Shown one piece after another: positions 1 to 8,611 of a stretch of DNA of 38,822 nucleotides. This DNA comes from Candidatus Aegiribacteria sp. (GTDB taxonomy: Bacteria; Fermentibacterota; Fermentibacteria; Fermentibacterales; JCC-6). The stretch covers positions 1 to 38,822 of the forward strand of contig JAGLOY010000050.1 in NCBI GenBank assembly GCA_023138735.1, given 5' to 3'. Below the pieces are notes generated by a model. That model did no database searches, was not told the DNA's origin, and saw only the letters and a program-made list of their open reading frames with translations. Position numbers and translations under genes: made by a program. Position 1 is the first letter of the stretch. Every line of letters begins with the position of its first letter.

Positions 1-837
1 TATTCGGGTAATGGAGAACTGATCGAAGAAATCGTTGTAGAGTCTGATCTGGGCAACTGGAGCGCAGCCCTGGTGAGGGATAGAATAGACTTTCTTGAAT
101 CGAGAACGTATGTGCAGCCAACGTCCTTGACATGGCAGTTCTATTTCATCGAGAATCTTGCATTCGGCTCATTTCTTGCCGAAACGCTGCAGCAGGCAGC
201 ACCCCTGCTGGTGGATTCACTTCAAGCAGAATCCGAATCCTATATGTTTGATCTGGCATCTGAGAAATACTACGATAACATGGTTTCTTCAGAAGTTACC
301 GTTACCGGGTCTGATATCGAGGAACAGTTCAACAATCTTGAAGCACCCTTCATCATAGAGGAGATGCGTTCACTGCAGATTGGCATGATACCTGAGGGAG
401 GTATGGACGATTACCGGACAGCTTTCGTCAGTGGGAGTATCGATGATTATGTATTAACGCTTAATGGACTTCTATATCTTGCGGCAGATTCAACCCGCCC
501 GCAGTTTACCAGGTTATTAAGGGTAAGCGAAATCCCAGGTGGTTTCGGCAGTGAGATATTCAGTATAGACCGATCTGACACAACAAGCTGGGCAGGACCA
601 TTTGAACTGACTGAAAGTACAGGACATGCTCTGTTCAGGCTGATCAATGTCGTGCCGGAAAGAGAAGCCCTTCTGGAGGAGGCCATAATCCCCCTCGAAT
701 TAATGATCCGAACCAGGCTTGAAGAAGAGGCAACCGTAGCATTGATGCAGCGGCTTGAACTTAAATACGAACGCCGGGTGAATGATGAGGTCCTTGAGAA
801 TCTTCCTGTCGACCCCGGTCTCTGGGAATCTCTTTAA
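1..837 (+). CDS. C-terminal part of an envelope/folding-factor-like protein (5' truncated)
   Basis: The reading frame is open from base 1 to TAA at 835-837, so the true start lies left of the window; the GTG at 73 is only an internal codon. About 278 residues are visible. They are acidic and mostly helical, with no membrane segment. The pattern of a long helical stretch, a divergent central part and a final long helix ending in a Tyr/Asn-rich tail resembles the C-terminal half of SurA/PpiC-type peptidyl-prolyl isomerases. I see no clear parvulin active-site motif, so the family is a guess. The small membrane-protein gene follows after 48 bases on the same strand. Confidence 0.5.
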   Translation, partial: YSGNGELIEEIVVESDLGNWSAALVRDRIDFLESRTYVQPTSLTWQFYFIENLAFGSFLAETLQQAAPLLVDSLQAESESYMFDLASEKYYDNMVSSEVTVTGSDIEEQFNNLEAPFIIEEMRSLQIGMIPEGGMDDYRTAFVSGSIDDYVLTLNGLLYLAADSTRPQFTRLLRVSEIPGGFGSEIFSIDRSDTTSWAGPFELTESTGHALFRLINVVPEREALLEEAIIPLELMIRTRLEEEATVALMQRLELKYERRVNDEVLENLPVDPGLWESL

Positions 838-885
838 GAAATCTGGAGGACTCTGCGGTTCGAGTGAAGGTGAGTAGGGAGTAGA

Positions 886-1296
886 ATGGATTACTTCGAA
901 TGGATTCTTGTAATGTTCACCTGCGGGATGGTGAATTTCTTCATTGCTTTATCATCTTTGAAGAAGTTTCTAGCTCTTACTTCAGGTATCGACAGCCTCT
1001 TGAACCTTGAAAATCTGAAAGAAATGGTTCGAAAACAGATGTACCAGGCTCTCCTGGCGATAATTTTCTTCGGAGGGATGGGTGTTCTGGGTTGTATCGG
1101 AATAATCACAGGAAGGCTCAATTCCACTCAGTTTGTGCTTTTTCTCGTATTGAACGGAATCGTATGGGCTGCGGGGAAATTAACAAAGCCAACCGAACTG
1201 AGGGCGCAGAACCTCACCGTTTCAGATCCGAACCTTTCAGATGAGTACAAGTCGGTCTGCAGAACCTGGATAAGGAGACCCTTTCCGGATTTCTGA
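886..1296 (+). CDS. Small membrane protein of unknown function
   Basis: This is a 136-residue protein with about three hydrophobic segments, near residues 5-30, 52-77 and 83-97. A basic, Lys/Arg-containing loop lies between the first and second, and the C-terminal tail is soluble. It starts at ATG 886; a purine-rich stretch (GTGAGTAGGGAG) just upstream can serve as ribosome binding site. No recognised motif or family. It lies between the preceding envelope-type gene and the radical SAM operon and could be co-transcribed with the former. Function cannot be inferred. Confidence 0.6.
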   Translation: MDYFEWILVMFTCGMVNFFIALSSLKKFLALTSGIDSLLNLENLKEMVRKQMYQALLAIIFFGGMGVLGCIGIITGRLNSTQFVLFLVLNGIVWAAGKLTKPTELRAQNLTVSDPNLSDEYKSVCRTWIRRPFPDF

Positions 1297-1386
1297 TCCT
1301 GCACAGATTCATTGCTTCACAGCATCCTGCATTCTTGACCCGGGCTGCAACTCTGGATATCAGTTATACTGAGACCGGGAGGTGAA

Positions 1387-2196
1387 ATGGCGAAATACGA
1401 AGGGAAATGCCCGAGCTTGCGCGAAGCGGATCTCTACACCGGATGTTCTTTCAACTGTGTTTATTGCATAGCTGCCCCGAGACACTCCGAAGAAGTCAGA
1501 CCGACCGGCCGGGAGCAGGATATCATCGCTGGTCCCTTTTCCTCTGTTCCGCTTTACCTCTCCCCATGGACCGATCCATACCCGCCATGCGAGGAGGCGC
1601 ACTTCAGAACCGGTTCACTGGTAAGGTACCTCTCCAAAACCGGACAGCCGTTCTACGTTATCACCCGGAGTCTGCTGGTAAGACGGGATATCGAGCTGAT
1701 AAGGGGCAGCAGCAGATCATTCGTTGCCATATCACTGAACACTCTGGACGAAGATATCACAGGCCTTCTTGAACCTGACGCTCCTGGAGCTGGGGAGAGA
1801 GTCGATCTGATACAGGATCTGATTGGAATCACCGGGCTCAGAACTGTAGTAAGAATTGACCCGATAATACCCGGAATCACGGACGGGGAGAGGCTTACGG
1901 AGCTTCTTCAGTGGGTACTTTCGGCAAAGCCCTTCGCAATCGGCCTGGAAACACTGAGAATGGACAGGTTCATTGCATCAAGGATGAAAAATGCGCTTCC
2001 GGAAGCGATGTTCAATCGCATGATGGAGTACTACACCCAGCCCGGTGAGGTTCCGGTTCATCCTGCGCAGGAATGGCGGCTGCCGCTTTTCAGACGGATT
2101 GCGGCGCTGTTCGATAAGACGGATATCAGGGCGTGTTTCTGCCGTGCTACACTGCCCAAGCAGATCACACCGTGGGACTGCAGGGGAGGGTATTGA
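1387..2196 (+). CDS. Radical SAM protein, SplB/Rv2578c-like family
   Basis: A 269-residue radical SAM enzyme. The cluster motif is Cys20-x3-Cys24-x2-Cys27 (GCSFNCVYC) near the N-terminus, typical of the COG1533 SplB-like group in which the CxxxCxxC lies very early. The following YLSPWTDPYPPCE, the ISLNTLDED segment and the RIDPIIPG segment match the partial TIM barrel of that group. The C-terminus ends in a Cys-containing PWDCRGGY. A strong GGGAGGTG ribosome binding site precedes ATG 1387. Its TGA overlaps the ATG of the next gene (TGATG at 2194-2198), so the two are translationally coupled. True spore photoproduct lyase is longer, and this family's substrates are mostly unknown. Confidence 0.85.
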   Translation: MAKYEGKCPSLREADLYTGCSFNCVYCIAAPRHSEEVRPTGREQDIIAGPFSSVPLYLSPWTDPYPPCEEAHFRTGSLVRYLSKTGQPFYVITRSLLVRRDIELIRGSSRSFVAISLNTLDEDITGLLEPDAPGAGERVDLIQDLIGITGLRTVVRIDPIIPGITDGERLTELLQWVLSAKPFAIGLETLRMDRFIASRMKNALPEAMFNRMMEYYTQPGEVPVHPAQEWRLPLFRRIAALFDKTDIRACFCRATLPKQITPWDCRGGY

Positions 2197-3164
2197 TGGT
2201 GACCTGCCTCTACCTGATGCCTACAGGTGAGTGCAATTGCATCTGCAGCTACTGCTACTGCCCAGAAGGAGGGAAGCGTGGCGACCCGGATCTGTTCAGA
2301 GGGGTTGTAGAATCATTCACTGATCATATCATCAGTTCCAATCCTCCGGTCAAACCTCAGATAAGGTTCACAGGAGGGGAACCCTGGTTGGAGAAGCAAC
2401 TGCTGCCGGACATAGCCGGGCTCTTCCTCCGGAGTGTTCCGGATGGACTGGTGGTGGTCAACACAAATGGCATGCTACTCTCAGCAGATCGCCTTGGTGA
2501 TTTCAGAGGAGATGAGCGTTTGATCCACGTGGTCTCACTTGACGGTCCGGAGACCCTTCACGATTCAAGGCGCAAAACCACTGATGGTCGGGGAACCTTC
2601 CATAAGGTTATCGAAGGTGTGAAAATGCTGATGGATCTTGACCTGCCCGTTTATCTGAATGCGGTGCTGGACACCGAGAGTTCCAGACATCTTCCCGAGC
2701 TGCTGCGATTTATCTCCTCCGAACTTGGTCTGGTTGAGCTTTCGATCTCCCTCCTTCATCTGGATACGGGTCAGCTGTCTCCCGGGGAGCGCTACAGCCT
2801 TCTGGCGTACGCTTACTCGGAAGCATCTTCCCGGTCAATCCGGCTGGGAGGTCATCACAGACTTCTCCTCGGATACTGGGTACCTGAACTCAGGTGCAAT
2901 GCAGGCAGTGCAACGGCGCTGGTCGATTCCATGGGAATGGTTCATGCCTGCCAGAGATTCGTTGGACGTTCAGCACCCGATTGCATGTGGACCGATGACT
3001 TCGACTGGAACGGTTTCAGCTCCGGGCAGCAATGTGCTATGGTGTGCGGCAGTGACCACGATCACGCTGTTGGGAAAAAGCTCTACAATCTATACAGAGA
3101 GGAGTACCCCGAGTATCTTCATTCCCATCACCTCGACAGGATACTGTTCGGGGTTCTCGCGTGA
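2196..3164 (+). CDS. Radical SAM protein with SPASM/twitch-like C-terminus
   Basis: A 322-residue radical SAM enzyme. I place the start at ATG 2196, because it overlaps the previous stop as TGATG and has GGGGAGGG just upstream; an in-frame ATG at 2133 would overlap the previous gene by 64 bases. The Cys13-x3-Cys17-x2-Cys20 motif binds the SAM-cleaving [4Fe-4S] cluster, and RFTGGEPWL matches the GGEP motif. The C-terminal third has spaced cysteines (RCNAG, HACQRF, a single Cys, then CAMVC), which resemble the auxiliary-cluster ligands of SPASM/twitch enzymes such as anaerobic sulfatase-maturase and peptide-modifying enzymes. It overlaps the MurD-like gene by 4 bases. A peptide or cell-wall substrate is possible but not shown. 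Confidence 0.82.
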   Translation: MVTCLYLMPTGECNCICSYCYCPEGGKRGDPDLFRGVVESFTDHIISSNPPVKPQIRFTGGEPWLEKQLLPDIAGLFLRSVPDGLVVVNTNGMLLSADRLGDFRGDERLIHVVSLDGPETLHDSRRKTTDGRGTFHKVIEGVKMLMDLDLPVYLNAVLDTESSRHLPELLRFISSELGLVELSISLLHLDTGQLSPGERYSLLAYAYSEASSRSIRLGGHHRLLLGYWVPELRCNAGSATALVDSMGMVHACQRFVGRSAPDCMWTDDFDWNGFSSGQQCAMVCGSDHDHAVGKKLYNLYREEYPEYLHSHHLDRILFGVLA

Positions 3165-4582
3165 GGCTCTGGAGGCTTTCTGACAATCTGCGGAACAGTA
3201 GCGTCCTGATAATGGGGCTTGGTACGAAGGACGGCGGAGTTGGAGCTGCTCTCTTTTGCAATTCGCGAAAAGCCAGAGTTACCGTAACAGATCTTCTGGA
3301 TGAATCCGTTCTTGGCGATTCCCTTGCTGAACTTGCAGGTCTGGACATCAGATTCGTACTCGGTCGTCACAGGACAGAGGACTTCGCATCCGCTGATCTG
3401 GTGATCCGGAATCCCGGAATCAAACGCAGCAACGAATTTCTGGCTGCGGCTTCAGATTCAGGCGCAGCTGTAGAAAGCCCGATAGGCCTGTTCTGCGAAA
3501 TCGCATCCAGACCCTGGACCGGAATTACAGGGACAAAGGGAAAGAGCTTCACCACGCACCTTGTCAGCCACATACTCAGTTCTGCTGGGGTGAAAACGGC
3601 AGCGGCAGGGAACAACTGTGCATCACCCCTGCGGTTAGTTGATGATGATTCGGTCTACCCGGTTCTTGAGCTTTCCTCCTGGCAGCTTTCGGAAATGAAT
3701 CTGCACTGTAAATCACCCCATATTGGCTGCTGGCTGAATTTCTTTCCCGATCATATGAACTGGTACAGTTCGACTACAGATTACCTGTTTGACAAGGAAT
3801 CCATCATACGTCACCAGAGCCAGGATGATGTCATTATCCTGCCCGCTGATGATAAGATTCTCTCGGTAATCACCTGTAGTTCGGAGAGGTATTATTTCTC
3901 CTCGGCCCATGCTCCCCCGGGTATCATGAAAGGTTCTTTTCTGGAGGACGGCTGGCTGGTATGGAGAGGCCCTGAAGTGATTAGACTCCTGAATGTTGAT
4001 ACTCTTCCCGAGCACATGGCGGTACCCGTCCATCTCGATCTCATCCCTCCTGCGGTATGCTGTGCTATTGCAGCGGGTGTCAATCCACTGAACATTGCAG
4101 AGGGGATAATCACCTTTCCCGGCATACCACACAGGTATCAGTTTGCGGGAAGATACGGGAGAATCCGCTTCATTAACGATTCTGCCGCCACCACACCCGA
4201 TTCAGTAATCAGGGCTATCGGAGTTCCGGATACAGGTAAACTCGTACTCATTGCCGGAGGTGGAGGACACAAGAATCTGGACTACGGTCCCCTTGCGTCA
4301 CTTATAAGAGCGAGAGTTCACAGTGTGATCCTGTTCAGCGATGACCCCGCATCAATCAGGCTGAGAAAAGCATTGAGCGGGATGAATGAGGACCGGCTCA
4401 GAACAGCCCGGGATATGCATGAAGCCGTAAACATCGGAATCAGTTGTCTGGACCCTGATAAAGACGGTACTCTGCTTCTCTCTCCTGGATGCAGCGGCGC
4501 TCCATTTTTCGTCGATCTCTTCGGGAGGGGAGATCAGTTCATCTCCTGCATAAAAGCCTCTGCCGGCTCTGAAGACCTCTGA
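3161..4582 (+). CDS. murD: MurD-type UDP-N-acetylmuramoyl-alanine:glutamate ligase
   Basis: This 473-residue Mur ligase would add glutamate to UDP-MurNAc-Ala in cytoplasmic peptidoglycan precursor synthesis. The N-terminal Rossmann-like domain has GLGTKDGGVGAA. The ATP-binding loop is GTKGKS near residue 126. The central domain has LELSSWQLSE and DHMNWY, and the C-terminal domain has INDSAATTPDS, LIAGGGGHKN and GRGDQF, all in MurD order and at MurD length. The start is GTG 3161, overlapping the previous stop as GTGA. The P-loop reads GTKGKS rather than the common GTNGKT, marking a divergent MurD branch, so D- versus L-glutamate specificity is not settled by sequence. It is coupled to the sugar transferase by a TGATG overlap. 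Confidence 0.85.
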   Translation: MRLWRLSDNLRNSSVLIMGLGTKDGGVGAALFCNSRKARVTVTDLLDESVLGDSLAELAGLDIRFVLGRHRTEDFASADLVIRNPGIKRSNEFLAAASDSGAAVESPIGLFCEIASRPWTGITGTKGKSFTTHLVSHILSSAGVKTAAAGNNCASPLRLVDDDSVYPVLELSSWQLSEMNLHCKSPHIGCWLNFFPDHMNWYSSTTDYLFDKESIIRHQSQDDVIILPADDKILSVITCSSERYYFSSAHAPPGIMKGSFLEDGWLVWRGPEVIRLLNVDTLPEHMAVPVHLDLIPPAVCCAIAAGVNPLNIAEGIITFPGIPHRYQFAGRYGRIRFINDSAATTPDSVIRAIGVPDTGKLVLIAGGGGHKNLDYGPLASLIRARVHSVILFSDDPASIRLRKALSGMNEDRLRTARDMHEAVNIGISCLDPDKDGTLLLSPGCSGAPFFVDLFGRGDQFISCIKASAGSEDL

Positions 4583-5220
4583 TGCCGCGTTCGCTCGAAG
4601 CCCTTGCAGCATTCATCCTCATCGTTTTCACTCTGCCCCTCATCTTAGTCGCATTGCTTATCTCTTCGGTTTTTATCGGCTTTCCGCCTTTTTACTTGTC
4701 CCGACGCATCGGACGGTGCGGTGTGCAGTACACTCACCTGAAAATCAGATCGATGAAGAGCGGGAGGGAGACCGGGCGGGTTTTTTTCGAGGTGCACAGG
4801 ATCAATTTCTGGGGAAGGCTTCTTCGCAGGTTTCATCTGGATGAACTCCCCGAATTATTTCTAATACTTATCGGCAGGATGAGCTTCTGTGGACCGAGGC
4901 CTCTGCCCGCCTCTCTTCTGAAAGATCTGGATACGTCACTCCGCGAGACTGTCAGACCGGGCTGGACAGGCCCCGCGCAGTTATGGCTTCTCCGGAAGGG
5001 CAGGCTGGATAAGAGGTTACAGATGAGGCTCGACTCCCACTATGTGAGAAGGCGCAGCCCATGCTACGATCTGAGAATTCTGATGGCCACATTTTCCGGA
5101 GTGCTCAGATCCCGTGCAGTGAATCTCGACCCCGGCGGTTCAGCGGACCGGATAATTTTCGCAAAAGATCTGGAACGTGATGAAACGTCCTTACCGCACG
5201 AGCAGGAACCTCGTTCCTGA
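4582..5220 (+). CDS. PglC-like polyprenyl-phosphate sugar-1-phosphate transferase
   Basis: A 212-residue member of the bacterial sugar transferase family (PF02397). These monotopic enzymes transfer a sugar-1-phosphate from a UDP-sugar to undecaprenyl phosphate, starting a surface glycan. Visible are an N-terminal hydrophobic re-entrant helix (residues 6-32), a basic LSRRIGR segment, the catalytic Asp-Glu pair in HLDELPELF, GRMSFCGPRPLP, and RPGWTGPAQL. The small size matches PglC rather than WbaP/WcaJ, which carry extra membrane helices. It starts at ATG 4582 inside the TGATG junction with murD. Its last 30 bases overlap the 3' end of the convergent protease gene. Confidence 0.87.
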   Translation: MPRSLEALAAFILIVFTLPLILVALLISSVFIGFPPFYLSRRIGRCGVQYTHLKIRSMKSGRETGRVFFEVHRINFWGRLLRRFHLDELPELFLILIGRMSFCGPRPLPASLLKDLDTSLRETVRPGWTGPAQLWLLRKGRLDKRLQMRLDSHYVRRRSPCYDLRILMATFSGVLRSRAVNLDPGGSADRIIFAKDLERDETSLPHEQEPRS

Positions 5221-6840
5221 GAGAATGCCGTTTCCTTCATACCTTGCGAAATAGATACCGGTCCCGCCCTCCCATAAGAGTGTATGGTCACCCTGAGGCA
5301 GCTCTCCATCAAGAAGAACAGCGACCTCCCTGCCACTTATGTCGAATACTTTCAGGGATGCTTCACCTCCGTTGTGGGAGAGATGGAAGACCGCCGAGCC
5401 GTTTGCAGGATTGGCAGCCATCGTGAGGATACCAGGAGCAACTGACAGGTTTCCTTCAGCGATACCGGTCTGGTCGACGCTGAAGTATACGTTGACCGTA
5501 TCGGCGCTCTCCGGTATGGAGGAAACCTCCACATATGTATCCTCGAAGGAGTAATCCCTGCTGTCGGGAACTGTCCAGTAGTTGAAGGCATCCGCGTTCT
5601 GGGAGGACGGACCCGGGAACGGATCCTCCTGGTCGCCGTAACTCTGTTCCTGCTCGAGTTCCCAGAGGCCGTCTGCCTGCTCCAGAGCTACATGGTAGTG
5701 CCCAAAGGAAGTGTGTCCGGGATACCACTGGTTGTCATTGCTGGAGACATTGTCATCTACGTGCCATATGAGAACGCCCCAGCCCGGGAGGGCTGCGTCG
5801 TAGCCTATAGGTCTGCGGTTCTCGACAAGATAGTACTCGTTACCTCCGGAGCCATTTGTCCATAACCGGTAGATGGTTCCAGACAGCTCAACAGAAGGAA
5901 CGTCGTAGTAACCTGCAGAAGTGATATTCACCGGAGTGGTTATCCCGAGGTCAGCCCTGCTCCAGGCGCAGAAGTGAGCCGGACTCCAGCTGTTCCCGTT
6001 GTAGAGGCCAAAGGACATTAAGCCCCAGTCCCCTATACCGTTGGAGTCATAATCGTAGTCGTAGAGGTCCGGCAGCCCAATAACATGTCCGAACTCGTGG
6101 CAGAAAACTGCGGCTGATTTATCACCGGGATTATCGTCGTATTCGTTCTGAACACTGAAAGAGTAAACCTTCACTCCGTCGAAGGTCACACCACCACCGG
6201 GCAGAGACCAGGCGTGGGGCCAGATTGTCTGGGGGGTGCCGTCAAACTGTCCGGCGAACATTACATTTACGCCGTCTACGTAGCCATCGGAATCATTATC
6301 GTACTGTGAAAAGTCCACATAAGGATCCACAAGCTCGCAGACATCTTCCACCATACCCTGGGAGTTTGCCGGGTAATTCCCCCATCCGAAGTTATTAGCC
6401 ACATAGTACTCATAAGTCTCCGGTGCCCTCTGCCATCCGGTTGTGGAGGGGTAATCAAGCGTTACAATATCAATCTGACCGAAGGATACTTCACTGTAGT
6501 AATTCTTGAGAGAGAAAGTATCCGCAGCAAAACCCATAGAGTCGAAGTAGACCGCAGGTGTCTGTGCCACATTATCTGTGAAATCCACAAGAAGTATAAG
6601 AACATTCATCCCTTCGTCTGTCCCGCTCAGGGCGCCATTCGGACCAAAGGGAGGGTTGAAAGGGCCGTATATCGGATTAGCCGCGTCCACACCCCTTGCC
6701 CGGGCGTCAGCGTAGGATTCGAAGTAAGACTGAAGGTTAGCCTCACCAAGCTCCGATTCCTCCAGAAGCCAGGGAGGAGGGGGGGCTGCGTACATGCCTG
6801 CGCACACTAGCAGCAAGGTCAATAGCGTCAGAGTTTTCAT
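5191..6840 (-). CDS. Secreted M6-family (immune inhibitor A-like) metalloprotease
   Basis: A 549-residue exported zinc protease. Residues 1-18 form a signal peptide (basic start, long Leu-rich core, cleavage near AGMYA). The zinc motif HEFGHVIGLPD lies at about residues 248-258 and is followed by the Asp/Tyr-rich segment and GLMSFG Met-turn expected of M6 peptidases. The last ~80 residues form a separate module with the KVFDISGREVA pattern of FlgD/Por-type C-terminal sorting domains, suggesting surface anchoring or a T9SS-like export route. GGAAGG precedes ATG 6840. It stands alone, with its 3' end overlapping the convergent sugar transferase gene. A role in extracellular protein breakdown is inferred. 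Confidence 0.9.
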   Translation of the reverse strand: MKTLTLLTLLLVCAGMYAAPPPPWLLEESELGEANLQSYFESYADARARGVDAANPIYGPFNPPFGPNGALSGTDEGMNVLILLVDFTDNVAQTPAVYFDSMGFAADTFSLKNYYSEVSFGQIDIVTLDYPSTTGWQRAPETYEYYVANNFGWGNYPANSQGMVEDVCELVDPYVDFSQYDNDSDGYVDGVNVMFAGQFDGTPQTIWPHAWSLPGGGVTFDGVKVYSFSVQNEYDDNPGDKSAAVFCHEFGHVIGLPDLYDYDYDSNGIGDWGLMSFGLYNGNSWSPAHFCAWSRADLGITTPVNITSAGYYDVPSVELSGTIYRLWTNGSGGNEYYLVENRRPIGYDAALPGWGVLIWHVDDNVSSNDNQWYPGHTSFGHYHVALEQADGLWELEQEQSYGDQEDPFPGPSSQNADAFNYWTVPDSRDYSFEDTYVEVSSIPESADTVNVYFSVDQTGIAEGNLSVAPGILTMAANPANGSAVFHLSHNGGEASLKVFDISGREVAVLLDGELPQGDHTLLWEGGTGIYFARYEGNGILSGTRFLLVR

Positions 6841-6917
6841 TTACACTGCCTTCCATGAATATCCGTGATAACTAACCCATCGGGTGGTTCGACTGATGGG
6901 AAAGTGAATTCAGCAAA

Positions 6918-6938
6918 TGTTACAACACTGCTGTAACA
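6918..6938. promoter_or_regulatory. Dyad repeat, possible operator upstream of the M6 protease
   Basis: TGTTACA and TGTAACA are perfect 7-base inverted arms separated by 7 bases, about 80 bases upstream of the protease start. The size and symmetry fit a dimeric repressor or activator site. The bound protein is unknown, and the site could serve either divergent gene. Confidence 0.3.
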
Positions 6939-7056
6939 CCTCTTCATCCTACAATGTTCCGCTGCAGTTAATCTGCTGATTATTTTTTGCTAGAATGAAC
7001 AATATCAAAGATGATATGCCCGTGTCAAAGCGTTGACCGGCTGACGCAGGTTAGAA

Positions 7057-7086
7057 TTGACGGATACAGGACTTCCTGGGTATTTT
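7057..7086 (+). promoter_or_regulatory. Possible sigma70-type promoter of the sulfur module
   Basis: TTGACG at 7057-7062 and TATTTT at 7081-7086 are separated by 18 bases, about 65 bases before the chosen start at 7152. The -35 box is good and the -10 box moderate. Confidence 0.3.
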
Positions 7087-7151
7087 CAAGTTACCCGCTG
7101 CAGTATAGGTGCTGCATATACACTACTGTTCTTAACGAATGGAGATTGAAG

Positions 7152-8579
7152 ATGCTGCTGGTTCACTTTTTCATGCCTAAACTCGCACATAGTTCATATA
7201 TGCTGGCAGGAAGCAGAACCTGCGCTGTTATCGACCCTTCAAGGGATGTCGATGGTTACATCAGTGCAGCTGCGGATCATAATTTGAAAATATCTCATGT
7301 TCTCCTGACCCATCTGCATGCTGATTTCGTGTCTGGCCATATGGATCTGGCGGCTATGACAGGGGCTTCGATTGTTGTACCTGCATCGGCATGCTGCACA
7401 TTCGATCACATACCTGTGTCCGAGGGTGACAGTTTCCTGTTGGAGGACATGAAAATTAATGTAATGGAGACCCCGGGACATACGCCGGAACACGTGAGCT
7501 ACATAGTAACGGATACCGGCAGGGGTCCAGGTCCTGCAGGCGTATTCTGCGGAGATACATTATTCGTCGGGGATGTGGGTCGACCGGACCTGTTTCCGGA
7601 GATGGCCGGGAAGCTTGCATCCCTGTTATACGACAGCCTTGGAAAACTCATGAAACTGCCGGATTTCTGCGAAGTATACCCTGCGCACGGTGCGGGATCC
7701 CTGTGCGGCAGGGCAGTGGGCTCCAAGTGGCGCAGTACAATAGGGTACGAACGAAAGTACAATGCCGCCCTGCAGATCGAAGAAAGGGATAGTTTTATTC
7801 AATCCCTTACCACCGGAATGCCTCCGGCACCGGATCATTTTTCCAGATGCAGTGCTGTTAACAGAGCTGGACCTGCAGCAATCTCCTCCCTCAGAAAGCC
7901 CGCAGCCATGAAGCCGGAGGAATTCAGAAAGGCCATCGGAGATTCTAATTCAATTGTATTGGATGTACGGAGGTACGATGCCTTCGGGGGACAGCATATA
8001 CCGGGTGCCGTGAGCATTGACTTCGAGGGGAATATCCCGATTTTTGCAGGTTGGGTTCTTCCCCCTGATGCTGATATATACCTTGTCGCTACGAACCTCC
8101 CTGAGGTATTTGATACAACCTTATGGCTCAGAAGGGTAGGACTCGACAGGGTGCGCGGATATCTGGACGGAGGGATGTTCGCTTGGTCTCTTGCAGGTTT
8201 TCCCGCGGCACACCTGCCTCAATTGTCAGTAATTGAGGCCGATCTTGCGATCAGGTCCTGCGAAAAGAACCTTGTACTGGATGTGCGCTCTTCAACGGAG
8301 TATGACATTTCACACATCGAAGGCGCGGTCAATATCCCGGCACCTGACCTCAGGACCCGTTTCGGGGAGCTGGATCCGGATTCGGATATCCTTCTTGTAT
8401 GCAGCACCGGATACAGATCAACTCTGGCGGGCAGTATTCTTCTGTCAAACAATTTTAGAAAGCTTCGCAACGTTTCCGGAGGGATGAAGGGCTTCAATTC
8501 GGCAGCTCTGGCACCTGCATGCCTGATGTGTTCCACACCTCATGGTCCGAGGCTGCTTGCAGGAAAAATGCACGATTAG
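7152..8579 (+). CDS. MBL-fold persulfide dioxygenase-like protein with two rhodanese domains
   Basis: A 475-residue protein. I chose ATG 7152, with GGAG 8 bases upstream, because the 47 residues an earlier ATG at 7011 would add do not match the family. The N-terminal metallo-beta-lactamase domain has HLHADFVSGH (His54, His56, Asp58), ETPGHTPEH, CGDTLFVGDVGRPDL and YPAHG, as in ETHE1/glyoxalase II-like persulfide dioxygenases. Two rhodanese domains follow. The first has no Cys in its active loop (VATNLPE) and should be inactive. The second has CSTGYRS, with catalytic Cys near residue 417. The likely role is handling glutathione- or protein-bound sulfane sulfur. It lies just upstream of two YeeE/YedE genes, a common sulfur-uptake arrangement. 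Confidence 0.88.
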   Translation: MLLVHFFMPKLAHSSYMLAGSRTCAVIDPSRDVDGYISAAADHNLKISHVLLTHLHADFVSGHMDLAAMTGASIVVPASACCTFDHIPVSEGDSFLLEDMKINVMETPGHTPEHVSYIVTDTGRGPGPAGVFCGDTLFVGDVGRPDLFPEMAGKLASLLYDSLGKLMKLPDFCEVYPAHGAGSLCGRAVGSKWRSTIGYERKYNAALQIEERDSFIQSLTTGMPPAPDHFSRCSAVNRAGPAAISSLRKPAAMKPEEFRKAIGDSNSIVLDVRRYDAFGGQHIPGAVSIDFEGNIPIFAGWVLPPDADIYLVATNLPEVFDTTLWLRRVGLDRVRGYLDGGMFAWSLAGFPAAHLPQLSVIEADLAIRSCEKNLVLDVRSSTEYDISHIEGAVNIPAPDLRTRFGELDPDSDILLVCSTGYRSTLAGSILLSNNFRKLRNVSGGMKGFNSAALAPACLMCSTPHGPRLLAGKMHD

Positions 8580-8611
8580 ATCATTGCAAAGATCGGAGTG
8601 GAAGAACGGTG

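Larger units (their letters stand above)
6841..7151. other. Divergent intergenic region between protease and sulfur-module genes
   Basis: No credible gene is present. The region holds a 7-bp dyad (TGTTACA and TGTAACA around 7 bases, 6918-6938) and a possible promoter for the plus-strand module (7057-7086), each listed separately. A weaker CCCATC/GATGGG repeat lies near 6876-6900. An open frame upstream of 7152 on the plus strand is poor in protein-like content and is not counted as part of the gene. Confidence 0.5.

Noticed and set aside
7011..7151. N-terminal extension of the MBL/rhodanese protein from ATG 7011
   Set aside because: The 47 extra residues do not fit the family and contain promoter-like sequence, while ATG 7152 has a proper ribosome binding site.
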